A stretch of DNA of 64,000 bases from Diphasiastrum complanatum (taxonomy: Eukaryota > Streptophyta > Lycopodiopsida > Lycopodiales > Lycopodiaceae): positions 23,095,390 through 23,159,389 of the forward strand of contig CM055102.1 of the NCBI GenBank assembly GCA_029204225.1, in the 5' to 3' direction. The notes beneath the pieces are model-generated. The model ran no database searches. It worked only from the letters and a program-made list of their open reading frames with translations, and was not told the DNA's origin. The position numbers were made by a program, and so were the translations under genes. Below, piece by piece: positions 32,393-44,016 of this stretch. Each line of letters opens with the position of its first letter. The stretch's first letter is position 1.

Positions 32393-34560
32393 GGGGAGGA
32401 TTCTGAAGGTGTGAAGCATACACATAATTAGAACATGGCTTTCACTTTCTAAATGAGTATATGTTGCTCAGATAAAGAACTTTTCTGTTATTTGATTTGC
32501 TTGCTAAATTGTGATAAAGAGCTAATTCATTGTATACATTGTTAAGGATCAACAGCCTATCCGATTCTGCCTTGTGGGATCTGTCTGCTTGTTTCTGTCA
32601 AAAGGTTGCTTACTGTTTATCTTTGATTGTCTGAAGGAGAAAGTACATTTTCCATTCGGAGACCTTGACCAAATCCTTTCATATCGGTGTTACTGGATGC
32701 CAATTTAATCAATATCTTTGGATAACCAGCTTCTCCATTGTAATATTCAATTCTAAATATTACACACTTTCCATCCAACACTACCCATTTTACACTTATC
32801 ATCCAAAAGAGTATATTTATCTCTCTCTGGGAGAATGATCTACCTTTTACACTACTCATTTTAACCCAAATAGTGGAAATCTGTAATGACTAGGGTACCA
32901 CAATCACTTTTGTGTAGTTGATGTTAGATTTCTACATTGTCAATGTGCTAGATGTGTTGACATTCATAACCAACTAATTCGATCTTAGTGATTCATATTT
33001 CTTCACACACATTACCATACACCTATTAGTTCTTTATGATGGAATGTGGATGAGAACTTGGATTTGTTTCAAGGTCTAAGCTAGTATTTACCAATGAGAA
33101 TATGGTATATAGATCGTCAGAGATAAATTTATTTAAAAGTTTCCTTGAGAGTGAATCGTTATCTTTCGAAGTTGATAAGGACATATAAGAGATTCTTTGT
33201 ATTTATATTGTACATGACTTAAAAGAATGGCGGTTAAAGAATTGCATTCATTTTGAGTATTTGAAAATAGTCAAGAGATTCGTATGCCATCATTTGACAG
33301 AGGTTATGCTAGAGTTATTTTGAAGTTCCCGAGTCTAGAAGTACTTGAGTTTAGAATAAGTTAGCTGATATTGGATTTAGGGATAAAGGATTTCCTTACT
33401 GATAAAGATAATTATATTAAGTCTAAGACTTGGGACTAATCATAGTTACTAAAAGAACATGCATTAGAAGTTGTCGATCTTATAAGCACTCTTAGAAATA
33501 TGGCATGGGCCACTAGCTATAAAGGAATGAGTTTGTAAGGCTTGGACTATTAGACGAACTGTGACCCTCCATCCCTTGGTTGTGACAACTTAATGAGTTA
33601 GTTGGACTATAATGGTATGAGATGCCATGTTTAGTTCCTAAAAGAGACATGTAGAATGTTGTGTAAAAAATTACTCCCAACCTGGGAGTGAGCGTGCTTT
33701 AGTGGTTTTGGTGATTCACGTGTCCATATCCTTGTTGTTTGGTTACTTAGTTTGGATTCATTTTAGGATTATATTTGTGGGGGACAAGACGAACAATTTC
33801 AACTGAATGTTATTGATCAAATATTTCATGATTGTAATAATCTCTACAAGTTTTGCAATGTTATTTGCCTTGCATTAGTATCATTAGGCATACTATTTAC
33901 AATATATAGACACGTTTGAATGTGACACCAATTTTGAGCAAGTGGACTCCTACACGTGCAAAACATGATTTCAAACGTAGATATATGCAACAACAAAATT
34001 GATGTTTAAAAAGTGCAACTCAAGTGCATGGGATGATGAAAAAAAAATCTCTTCCTCAAGGTTTGAGATTTATTCTTGAGCCCATGGGAAGACATCATGT
34101 TGTACATATGGAACTACCCACAAGAACATTAGTTTCAACATAATATAATCTCACAGAAGATATTTATGCCATGACTCAATTTTTTCTCAATGAGATCTTG
34201 AATTAATGAGTCTGATTGCTAGAAGACCTTGGGGACTATCTCACACCTTGTACATGCCACAAAATAAACCCTCTGGGCAAACCCTTCTATTGTTGGTGTA
34301 AGACATGCCATCAGCGCTATCAGCACAATCATGGATCGTGGTCAAGTCATTTTCACTCCATTCTACTCATCTAGACTAGGGAAAACACAATGAAGTAAAG
34401 AGTTTGTTATGCAAGGCCAATGGTCTAATCCCTCCTTTCTCTTGGTTTAGAATTGTGGCTTGCTTCCAAGCTACCTATGCATTGTGTAGATGGTAAAACA
34501 GAGCATCTTGTGGCTCTCGTTTGTTGTTCATCAACATTAACACTAGAATTGTTTTCAGCA
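32393..34560. other. Non-coding DNA, no feature recognised
   Basis: AT-rich, only short frames in all directions, none with a recognisable motif. Probably old, decayed transposon or intergenic DNA. Confidence 0.45.
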
Positions 34561-34588
34561 CACTTTTGTGCGCATGCGCACAAAAGTG
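34561..34588. repeat. Perfect 28-bp palindrome
   Basis: The 28 bases are identical to their own reverse complement, centred on GCGCATGCGC. After one mismatched pair two more bases pair on each side. It is GC-rich in the middle and stands in AT-rich DNA. Confidence 0.95.
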
Positions 34589-34719
34589 CGCATAAAACCC
34601 TTGGTCACTTGACTAGACATAACATGTCATCAAATGATTGAATTGTATGTGGAACTAGAATTGACTCTTCATTGTGTTATCGGGAGACATAAAACAAATT
34701 TTTCTCAATTGATGGCAAT

Positions 34720-34870
34720 TTACCCTGAAAAAAATTCAATTTTCAGCACTTTTCAATACTTCACATGGGTAACTTTAGGTGCACTTATATATCTCTATAG
34801 GACTCCAAATTTTGATTTTTTTTCTATAGAAATGTTTCTTTGGTCATAAAGAATTTTTGAAAGTAGATAG
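34720..34870 (+). repeat. Dispersed repeat, copy 1
   Basis: Contains CACATGGGTAACTTTAGGTGCAC, TATCTCTATAGGACTCCAAA and GGTCATA(A)A...AATTTTT in the same order as copies at 39690 and 39890. About 70-75 percent identical by eye. Confidence 0.65.
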
Positions 34871-36218
34871 CCAACTAGCTACGCAATTTTGTCCTAATTC
34901 GAGTGGAATAAAAAATCTAAAGAATGCACTGTATGCAACATTGATAATTGAATTATTGAGATTGTGTAGTAATTTCATGATTTGTTGAAATTTCAAAATA
35001 TAGTACAAATTAATTAATGGTTTGTCTTGTGATGCTAATCGTAGGCATATATTGTATTGAAACTGAGATACAAAAATTCGTAGTCAAAGGATCGTCATTT
35101 TTTATTATTTTCAGTTCATTTCAATGACATAAGACATGATTTGTTTAACATCTTTAAAAAAAAAAAGTTTACAAAATTTAGTTTTTTGAAGTAAATTTTG
35201 TATTCGTAATACATGTGTTAGATGTCGTCGTATTGTAACTAAAAAGAAGTTGCATTTTCAAAACTAGAATAACAAATAACAAAATATAATAGGAGTCTAT
35301 CTCTCTATCAAAGACAAAATTGTCATTGCCAAAAAGATACATGTAATCAAGTACTTACTAATTACAAGACTTAGATGGATGTACTAACAACGTGAAAGCT
35401 TATAATTAAACTGAGATTTTAGAGTTCTCATTAGTTAGTCATATTACTTATATATAGATCAACTTTGGAAATTCATTTTTTATTTCAACAAAGTTATTTT
35501 TGGACTTGAAAATATTATAAAAGGGAGACCAACATTGACTTTAAACAATTTGTAACAAGTTTCAATTCTTCTTTCATGAGTATCTCTTTTTTATTAAATC
35601 TACCATTTAATTATTCAACTATTGTGATCATAATTGTCATGGAACGAAAACAAGCGAATGTGTCGCATACATGGTGTTGCACAAGAATCAAGTTTCAGTT
35701 CTTTTTATAAATCTCTGTCTTATGAGATGAATTCATTCTTTAATTACTTTGTAATAAGTGCCCTTACTTCTAAACAATTTGTATCAAATTTCAGCACTTT
35801 TTTTTTATTATTTTCTCATGAATTTATCATTTAATTGCTCAATGTCTTCTTAATTCGTGTGTATGATTATTGACATGGTTATTATAATCTTATTTAGAAA
35901 TTTAGCTATAGATCTCAATATACTATGAAATTGTAAGTAGAGTATTATAAATTGGGTTTTGCTACCAATCAATCAACAAGCTAACTTACCATTCTGAGCT
36001 TAGGCTTCATACACATGTTCATTTGTTTCGACTAAATTATCCTATCAAAAAGTAAAGGGCATTGTAAAAACAAATTTGAATTTTACTAAGAATTTAATAA
36101 TATCATTATTGTTATTTGTCAAGAAAAAAATCATTGATCGTATATTTTGTTCTATTTGCTAATTTTATTTTCCATTAGTTTTACTCCACTTTGCAAGACA
36201 TATCATTCATTATTTTTA
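34871..36218. other. AT-rich non-coding DNA
   Basis: No coding frame longer than about 65 codons and no clear repeat. Confidence 0.45.
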
Positions 36219-36480
36219 TTTGAGAAAACATTGAGAGAGCTTTGTAGAATATTTGAAATATTCTCATAATGTTAGCATTTGTTAGAAAAAGTCTTTTTGA
36301 TCAAGTATAAGATGCCAAAAAAGAGGTGGCAATTTTCCTCTCAATTTTATAAACTAAGAGATTCGCCTTTCTCCAAAAGGCCACTGCAATATGAAAAATG
36401 AAATTCGAAATTGCCAATTGCAAATTGCCATGGAATATTTCAAATAGTCTACAAAGCTCGCACATTGTCTTTTCAAACAA
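36219..36480. repeat. MITE-like inverted-repeat element, about 260 bp
   Basis: Arms of about 45 bp (36219-36264 and 36434-36480) are inverted copies, about 85 percent identical, sharing GAGCTTTGTAGA and ATTTGAAATATTC. The interior has no coding capacity. Size and structure fit a miniature inverted-repeat transposable element; a target-site duplication is not clear. Confidence 0.55.
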
Positions 36481-38750
36481 TAGTTTTTGTTCTATATTTC
36501 TTGAATTTTAATCACAAAAATAGCATAATATACAATTTTATGATCAATTAAAATTTCTCATGATTTGGTACATTCTTTTTTTCATATTCTTACAAATATG
36601 AAAAACGTATATGTTTGGAAATGATTCTATTTTTGTAAATTATATCAAAAAAAGAAAAAGTTATAAGATAAAATTATCAGTCTGTTTCTTAAGAAAGAAT
36701 CATAATTATGATTTTTCTTTGAGACTGATTTTAAAATTTTGGAGATTTTTTGAAACATGATTGAGAAATCAGTTGACAACTGGCTTGGAGGTCAAATTTC
36801 GAAGACTCCATAAATCTACAACATACAAACCCCTATCCTAATTGCACTTGCATTTCGCCTGTTTTTCTACATGCAAGCTCCATTGCTTTTCTACATCAAA
36901 AGAAAAAAGAAAAAGCTCATCTATTGCAAAGCTTCATTGTTTTCCTACAAGATTGCATCACCACTACTTTCCTACATGCCTTTCTACGAACAACTACCAC
37001 ACATGAAGTTCCTATTTTATGCATAAAATCAAAATCATTGATTACAACACTATCAATGCTACAGAACATGCCACATAGGTATGCTCTCTAAGCAGATAAC
37101 ATGAATTCAAGTATAGGACAAAATTGTAACCAACCTACCTGAGCTTATGTACTAAATTATAGATGATAAGTCCAACTTATCCGAAGAACAAGAATGATAG
37201 GTTGAATACGTATGTCAAAGGCATTCAGTGCTACACTTGTCCTAACAAAGATTCATTACTCATGAAATAATATTTCTATAGTTACTTGGCGGAGGCGATA
37301 TTGATGCAAAAAGCACACTTGTGTTTCTTGCACTCGCATACCTACTACTGCTACAGCGATTGACAAAATCAATCGAAAAGCAAAAGAATGGATTATGTTA
37401 ATGTTTCAACGACTATCCTTGGCTCCACAAAAATTAATATGCGATTTTTTGATTATTCTATATGTTTGTTAATGACAAACAATCTATCTTTTACGTATCG
37501 TTTTATCTCCTAAATTCAGGTAATTGATATTACTTTTTAATAAGTCATCTATGAAATTATGAATTTCATCACATGCTCTAACAACATCCAGAAAGTTAAG
37601 TGCAAAGTTAACCTTTTTCATCAACTATCTATTACGAAAATGATTGCAAAATACCTAGAAAACTTCCAAAATCTTGATAAGCAATGTATAGAGAAAACAA
37701 AACTCCACCATTTTTCTGCTTGGTGCTGATTTTATGCTCATACACTGAGATTTCGAAGCAGTCTGATAATCAATCTGTAGCAGCATGCATGAAATCGCAG
37801 TAGGTTCAATGTATCGATAGATGAATTAACTACCTATATACATGACTGAACTTACGTGCATAGATTTGCCACCAGCAGCAACAAGATGTACAAGACTGTG
37901 TACAAGTCTGATCAGGCAGCAATAGGTTTCAAAAACTTAGAGCAATACAATTATTGACAGGTTACAGGTTGCAAGGGCACAACTATGGAGAAGATACTAC
38001 ATTGCTTGCAATTATTACTACAAGGGCATACTATACGGAATGGAACGAGAATCATGATGGTTGAGCTTGAGGGAAGCATAGCAGTGAAATGCTAGCACAC
38101 TTAGGGAAAGCAGGTGCTAAACCGCTCCAATCTAATGGGGATACCTACCAAAAAGACTAATCTGACAGCCATGATTCATCACTACCACTAGCAAGCTTCG
38201 TTAGGTCAGCATGAGAAAGATCAACTGATCATGCACGTTTCTCGCGCTCTCTGCACTTTATAAGGATTTGCTTAGTATGACCATTCCAAAGCTACACGTA
38301 CCAGAAGAAAAGGAATTCCAATTCATGCAAACACAGAAGAATTGTAGTTGCATATTGTTTTGGAAAACGTGGCTGGAAACTACCTGAAAAATTTCAGAAG
38401 TTGTGATTTTTTTAGTCTCTTAGATGCGCGTTGATGCTACCAATCACACAAGTCCACTTGCAAATTACTGTTGCGATCCCTGCAGGTGTAGCTTAGTAAC
38501 ATGCGTAGAGTAGACCTCCAAACTAATCGCTGATGAGAGAAAGACAGGTCTGGTAGGAAACTATACGTCTACATAGAATACATCTCTAAACTTATCGCTG
38601 TTCAGAGAGACAAGTTTGGCAAGAAACTGATCGTTGATGAAAGAGAGACAAAGAGATTTGTGATTTGTGAATTCGTTGGTTAGACAGATTCCAAAAAAGC
38701 AAATTTCAATTTGCACATTCACGGTGCATGCAAAAACAACTCCACTTCAA
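36481..38750. other. Non-coding DNA, no feature recognised
   Basis: AT-rich at first, more balanced after about 36800. No gene found. Words such as AGAGAAAGACAGGTCTGG/AGAGAGACAAGTTTGG near 38536 and 38603 hint at an old local duplication. Confidence 0.4.
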
Positions 38751-38751
38751 C

Positions 38752-38894
38752 GCTGGTGTGGCAGCAAACTGGTCCGTGAGCACATGCACTTCAACACTGA
38801 TCTTTTAATAGCAGAGATTGATAGTAGACTCGTGTGATAGCAAACTGGATCGCTGGTGTGGCAGCAAACTGACCGTTGTGCACATGCTTCAAAC
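38752..38894 (+). repeat. Pair of direct repeats, 102 bp apart
   Basis: GCTGGTGTGGCAGCAAACTG followed by a similar stretch (TCCGTGAGCACATGC / ACCGTTGTGCACATGC) occurs at about 38752 and again at about 38854. Confidence 0.7.
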
Positions 38895-39445
38895 GATCAT
38901 CAAAAACATAAAAAGTCCACTAGTTTCATGCAATCATGAGACACACTACATGCAATAAAAAGACACCGCGAACAGAGAAAAACATTCTCAAGTACACTTT
39001 GCGGTGAGAGAGAGAGAAAGAGAGAGAGAGAATTAACTTAGACGCTGCTAAGCAGACATCTCAGGTTTGCTCTGTAATGGGTGTCTCTACTCAGAAAAAA
39101 GTTGTGGACAGCAATGTATTGCTTTAGCTTGCAGAATGAGGAGGACGTTACAAGCTTGAAAAAGGAGGCCACCAGAAACTGATGAAATAGAGGCAGATCA
39201 TGAAACTTACAGCTGCTCTATGTGTAGCAAGTCTTTCCTTGATGAGCATAGTGCATTCATCATCATTGATGCGAAGCTCTACATCTATAACCACCGCCTC
39301 CCACCGACTTCCACAACGGCCACCTGTGTGTCATTTGTCTATCTCCAACCGCCTCCAACACAACTACGGCTCTCTCAGGCCTATACTCATGCGAACGAGA
39401 GAGAAATATAGAGAGAAAGAGCTCGTCTCTCTCAGCCTTGTACTC

Positions 39446-39448
<3 letters not shown>

Positions 39449-39497
<49 letters not shown>
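39449..39497. repeat. (GA)n microsatellite
   Basis: About 24 uninterrupted GA units, preceded by several shorter GAGA runs from about 39396. Confidence 0.95.
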
Positions 39498-39501
<4 letters not shown>

Positions 39502-39689
39502 TCTTGCTCTCTTTAGAAAGTCACGTCGACAGATGGACTTTCTATTTTATTCAATGTCAAATCATAACCTTTCATCTTAATGCATATCTACGTTCTATAA
39601 TATGCCATGTGGTTACTTTCTTTGAGCAGATAGCTCAAATTTGGGTATAGGACAAATTGTAAAGAAAGGATTGTAAAAAGCAACTCCAA

Positions 39690-40045
39690 AAGAGATGCAA
39701 CTTTTTAGCACCTTTCAATAATTTTTAGCACGACATGGGTAACTTTAGATGCACGTATCTATCTCTACATAACTCCAAATCGGAAAAAAAAATTGAGAGG
39801 CATGCTTTTATGGTCATATAATACTTTTTAATGTAGACAACCCAAAAAATATTGTTAAAATCATGGTGTTATACACTCAAATATGATATTACTAGTTTCG
39901 GTGATTTTTATCAGCACTTAAATGAGTAACTTTGGATGCACGTATCTATCTCTATAGACCTCAAAATTCAAATTTTTTTAATAGGCATGTTTTTATAATC
40001 ATATAGAATTTTAAAGAGCAGACAGGCAAAAAATGAATGTAAAAT
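39690..40045 (+). repeat. Dispersed repeat, copies 2 and 3 in tandem
   Basis: Copy 2 (about 39690-39850) and copy 3 (about 39905-40045) each contain GGGTAACTTTAGATGCACG / GAGTAACTTTGGATGCACG, TATCTATCTCTA and GGCATG(C/T)TTTTAT.GTCATATA. The single copy at 34720 has the same order of blocks, so this is a mobile or old segmental repeat. Confidence 0.65.
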
Positions 40046-41639
40046 TCACAATAATGTAGTCCCATATATGAAAATATTGAAGTTTTTAACAGTACCCCCA
40101 CATATCTTACATATAAGTTGCTCAAAATGAAGGTCTCAAGTTTTTTAATCGGTGAATGTAGATATGATGAACACACATGTGAAAGGATTTGATGTTATTC
40201 ATCATAGTTGATGAGATATGATTTTTTGAATAAGTGCTTGAATTGCACACTTTTGCGCATTTGGTGATGACTCTAATGTTAAAGAATAAATGAATGATAG
40301 GGAGAAGAACAAGGGAGGGGAGTGAGAGAAGATTCTGGAGAAGCTTTGGTGAAATTCAATTCTCCAAGTGCAAAAAAATAGGTTCACATCGAACCACTAG
40401 AGAAGGTGAGTTTGGGCTTGTCTGGTCCGCAATAGAAAATGGCATTTACCCATTCTTTGAGCCAAAATGTTTGAGCAATAAGTTGATTTCTAAGCGATGG
40501 TTGTTGTCTATCTATTGTTGGCTTTCTAGTGGTTCAATGCTAACACTATGTGTGATGTTTGACTGGCCACTAGAAGGTCATAGGGCAAAGTCCTAGGTTG
40601 GCCTACTAGGTTGGGTTCTTGATATAAAATCTGCAAGAAGCACTACATTCATTGAGTTGTTGTAAGATCGTGTTGGGGAAAGAGCAATGAGCATTGTGAA
40701 TGATTTATAATCACGTCTGCTCGAATACAATATTAAAGAAAATGGAATGTGATCTCATGTCTCTCTCTAGCTCGAAGTTCTTTTTGGGAATGAGAATGAT
40801 GATCAATCTTGTTATGGTCTACCAACAACAGTGCTGGGGAGACATGCGAAGGAGCTACTTGGAAGTTTGTTAGTTTCGAATGAACTGATAATCACTCTAA
40901 CCCAATACAAGACGAAATATTGGGTCTCCAAAATAAATCTTTAAGTCATTTTTTATTGCTGGAATTGTTCTCAACAATTATGATGAATTACATGACTGTG
41001 TGTGTGTGTGCGTGTGTGTGTGTGTTGTCACTCTGAATGAAAAAATCAGGCTCTTAGTAGGTGTCTGTAACAACCATTGAAGAAAATAAAGCAATAGGTG
41101 TCTGTGACAGTCTTTGCTATCTTCGAACAAAGAACTAATTACTTCACAACGTGTATACAATTTATGTAATATATACAAATAAGTAATGCAATAAACAGGT
41201 CAAATGTATTACTCTTTGCAAAAAAAAGATTTATATTCACCACATTTTAGTTTCAAAATTAAGATTTATTTTCACTTTTTAGTCGATCAATTGACTGATT
41301 TATTACTCTAATTCATCGACATCTTCATACATATTGAATCCAACAAGATTAAACCACTAACATCTATTCATCTTTACGTGAAATCATTTGCTCATTCATG
41401 AATCGACCATGTTGTTTCTATCGATGGATCCATCACTCTACATTGATCAAAAATAAAATATTGGAATAGATTTTTTCTTTTGCCATGTGGCAAATCTCCG
41501 AAGGGTTTTTCGTAATTGATATTGCCACTTGTGGCCAACCCAAAAAAATGATTATTATTGAGTGAGTGATAATTAATAACAAATATTGTGGCATTGCCGC
41601 ACGTTTTTATTTTTTGCCAGTTTTGAATTTCTATATCAA
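40046..41639. other. Non-coding DNA, apart from the TG repeat
   Basis: No supported gene. A weakly gag-like stretch at about 40630-40950 is discussed under rejected items. Confidence 0.4.
40998..41025. repeat. (TG)n microsatellite
   Basis: About 14 TG units with one CG interruption. Confidence 0.9.
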
Positions 41640-42460
41640 AAAACAATCTAAAAATGTATGGGGCACCCACCATGCCACAACATTTTGGGCTGAAATTGTC
41701 TTTAATCACATTATTAGCAGGTGGCCTTGCCAAAAAAGAAAAATTGGCATCGATCTACCACGTGTGAAATCATCTAGAAATCTGATAGAAATCTTTATAT
41801 ACATTTCCTATGGATCAATTGTCAATTGAATTCTAATTCACTCCAGCTTGTTGTTGTCCTCGTTTTTGGGCATATCAAGTGATTCAAAAGATTTTGACAC
41901 AATATATATGCCAGGGGTCAACGGGAGAGCCAATGCTTAGGGAGAGAGCCAATCTATATGCCCTGGTCAAGGGGAGAGAGAGCCAATGCTTAGGGAGTAT
42001 AAAAATGACACATTATTTTGACTGGCGGAGGACTAGGAGATGATTTTGCCGGAGTTTATCTTACTCCTCATCTCAATCTATGTTTTTTCTTTTTCTTTTT
42101 TCATATATTCAGAAATGTACAAGTACAAAAAGATGGCAATCTATGTTTTCAACTTTTGATGATCTGTATATAATAATTTATTTAACAAGCTACTCTCAAA
42201 AATATGCTATAAATAAGTGAAAAAGGACAACTACTGAAAATAGAAGAATACAGCATAGACACTAATCAAAATGTTTGGATCTTATGCACATTGAGAAAAC
42301 CATGGACTCCCTTGTACATCTCCACCAAGCCAAGCCTACAAACCTTTTATTCAAGTGCTAAAACTCACAACACTCACTCCTAATGTGATTAAAGACAATT
42401 TCAGCCCAAAATATTGTGGCGTTGTGGGTGCCACACATGCATTTTAAATTTTTTAAACAT
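41640..42460. repeat. Inverted-repeat pair flanking about 670 bp
   Basis: About 60-75 bp at 41640-41714 recur inverted at 42383-42460; both hold TTTTGGGCTGAAATTGTCTT, TAATCACATTA and GCCACAA. The enclosed DNA has no gene but carries a 50-bp tandem duplication. It may be a MITE or two opposite copies of a small element. Confidence 0.6.
41905..42000 (+). repeat. Tandem duplication, about 50-bp period
   Basis: Two units share TATATGCC, GGTCAA, GGGAGAG and AGCCAATGCTTAGGGAG, the second with small indels. Confidence 0.8.
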
Positions 42461-44016
42461 TCTGACTCATGTTATAACCTGACAGAGGCTCATGTCTCGG
42501 GAGATTGCTCAGTTCTTCTTTGCTGAGAAGGAAAATTATCCCCTAATTCTCCAACTTGTGTTGATCAAAGACTTGCTTGGCCATTTTTTTCCTATTTTTA
42601 GAGCTTGGGCTGCAAACTCGCTATAAACAGCTGATTTAGAAGGAGATATTCCTCCCTTTCTCCCTGCCTAAGATCTTACTGTTTGAAATGAGCAGGAACA
42701 TGTCCAATACAGACATCTCAGATTTTGGATGGATGTTCTGGGTGGGATGACATTTTGTACAATGTCCTGTGGAATGCTGCACAGCTACGATCTCAGTACA
42801 ATAGTACAGTTGAAAAATGTTATTTTTTGCTTTAAAAAGTAGCAAAACGTTGGGCAAGCCAACAGCCACACTAGATTTGAGTTAAAACTATTCTTCGTCC
42901 CAGATTTCAAACAGGACGCAACCTTTTACATCAATATATCCACATATCTACCCAGTGAGTCAAGTTCCTTGCGGTATGGCTCAGACATATATTGTATGCA
43001 AAGCTGAACACATACAGACAATGAGGTTACTCAGCAACACCAAGCTCGAATTTAGCTAAACTACGATAGGCATACTAAGTAGAATACTTTGTTCATTTAT
43101 GACTTTGCTGATGAGGATCCTTGGATATAAGCAACTTCATCATAACATATTATTGTAAACACATCCTTGCTTTGTTAAAGGACATTAAGCTGATGTATTG
43201 ATTATAATGCATGACTTACTGCTGAAAACAACATACCTAGTAAATTCTTTATCATAAGTGCATGAATGCCCAAGAATTATGTACACAAAAATGTGATTGT
43301 TTAGTACATCCAGCATCAAAGCCTTTTTTATTAAGTTCAAGGGGGTCTTACTCACTAGAATGCGTGCCTTTTGTGTAAAATGCCCAATTTCTGAAATTCA
43401 TCGATACTATCAAGCACCATCCAAACGTACTAGGAAAATAATTTTTTAACATTCTAGATTATTGAGCTCAGACCAGCACTACCATCAATAAAAAAGTTCC
43501 AGATACTGTACTGATTCAAAGCCTTTTTTCAAAGTTGGAAAGGTAAGAGCTCACAAAAATGCATGCTTTTCGCATAAAATTCACAATTCCTTAGATGCAT
43601 TAATATTATTTAGCACTAAATCCAAAGGTACCAGGGATATAGTTTTGTAGCAAATACTTCCCACTGATGTTTGGTACCTTAACTTTTTCTCTTGTGTATT
43701 TCAACTACCAGAGATAGCACAACATAAAAGGTCATGTTGTTTTACAAGTTCTAATGCAAAACTTTCTTTTGGACAGACTTAAAACCATTGAATCAAAGAA
43801 CCTATAGCTTACCGATAGGCTTGGCAAGAGTTGATCCCTTCCTAGCAACCAGTTCCATTATAATCCTCGTTTGGTTCTCGGAACGGCAACAGGAAGTACA
43901 TACCTAACTGCAGGTCATGAACTTCGCATTGTTGTCAAACACACAAAATACATAAAGACAATGATTTTGAACCAGTACACTCATCTTTGCCATTTCAGCA
44001 TATTGAGTAACTGTCA
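42461..44016. other. Region 3' of the PPR gene
   Basis: Non-coding. It presumably contains the 3' untranslated region and polyadenylation signals of the PPR gene on -, though I could not place them. A diverged tandem duplication lies at 43315-43650. Confidence 0.4.
43315..43650. repeat. Diverged tandem duplication, period about 202 bp
   Basis: About 135 bp starting CAAAGCCTTTTTT occur at 43318 and again at 43520. Shared blocks include AGCACCA/AGCACTA, CGTACTAGG/GGTACCAGG and AT(G)CCCAATTTCT/ATTCACAATTCCT. Roughly 65-70 percent identical. Confidence 0.6.

Noticed and set aside
34453-34641. 62-codon frame containing the palindrome
   Set aside because: Short, no motif; the palindrome explains its His/Ala-rich stretch.
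39200-39580. 126-codon frame on +
   Set aside because: Its second half is GA repeat translation and the first half has no motif or homologous look.
40630-40960. Weak resemblance to a copia gag (ELL.DRVGERAMSIVNDL ... LLGSL) on +
   Set aside because: It requires ignoring several stops and has no knuckle or protease after it; not strong enough to annotate.
41392-41733. 113-codon frame on -
   Set aside because: It overlaps an arm of the inverted repeat and has no recognisable domain; incidental opening in non-coding DNA.
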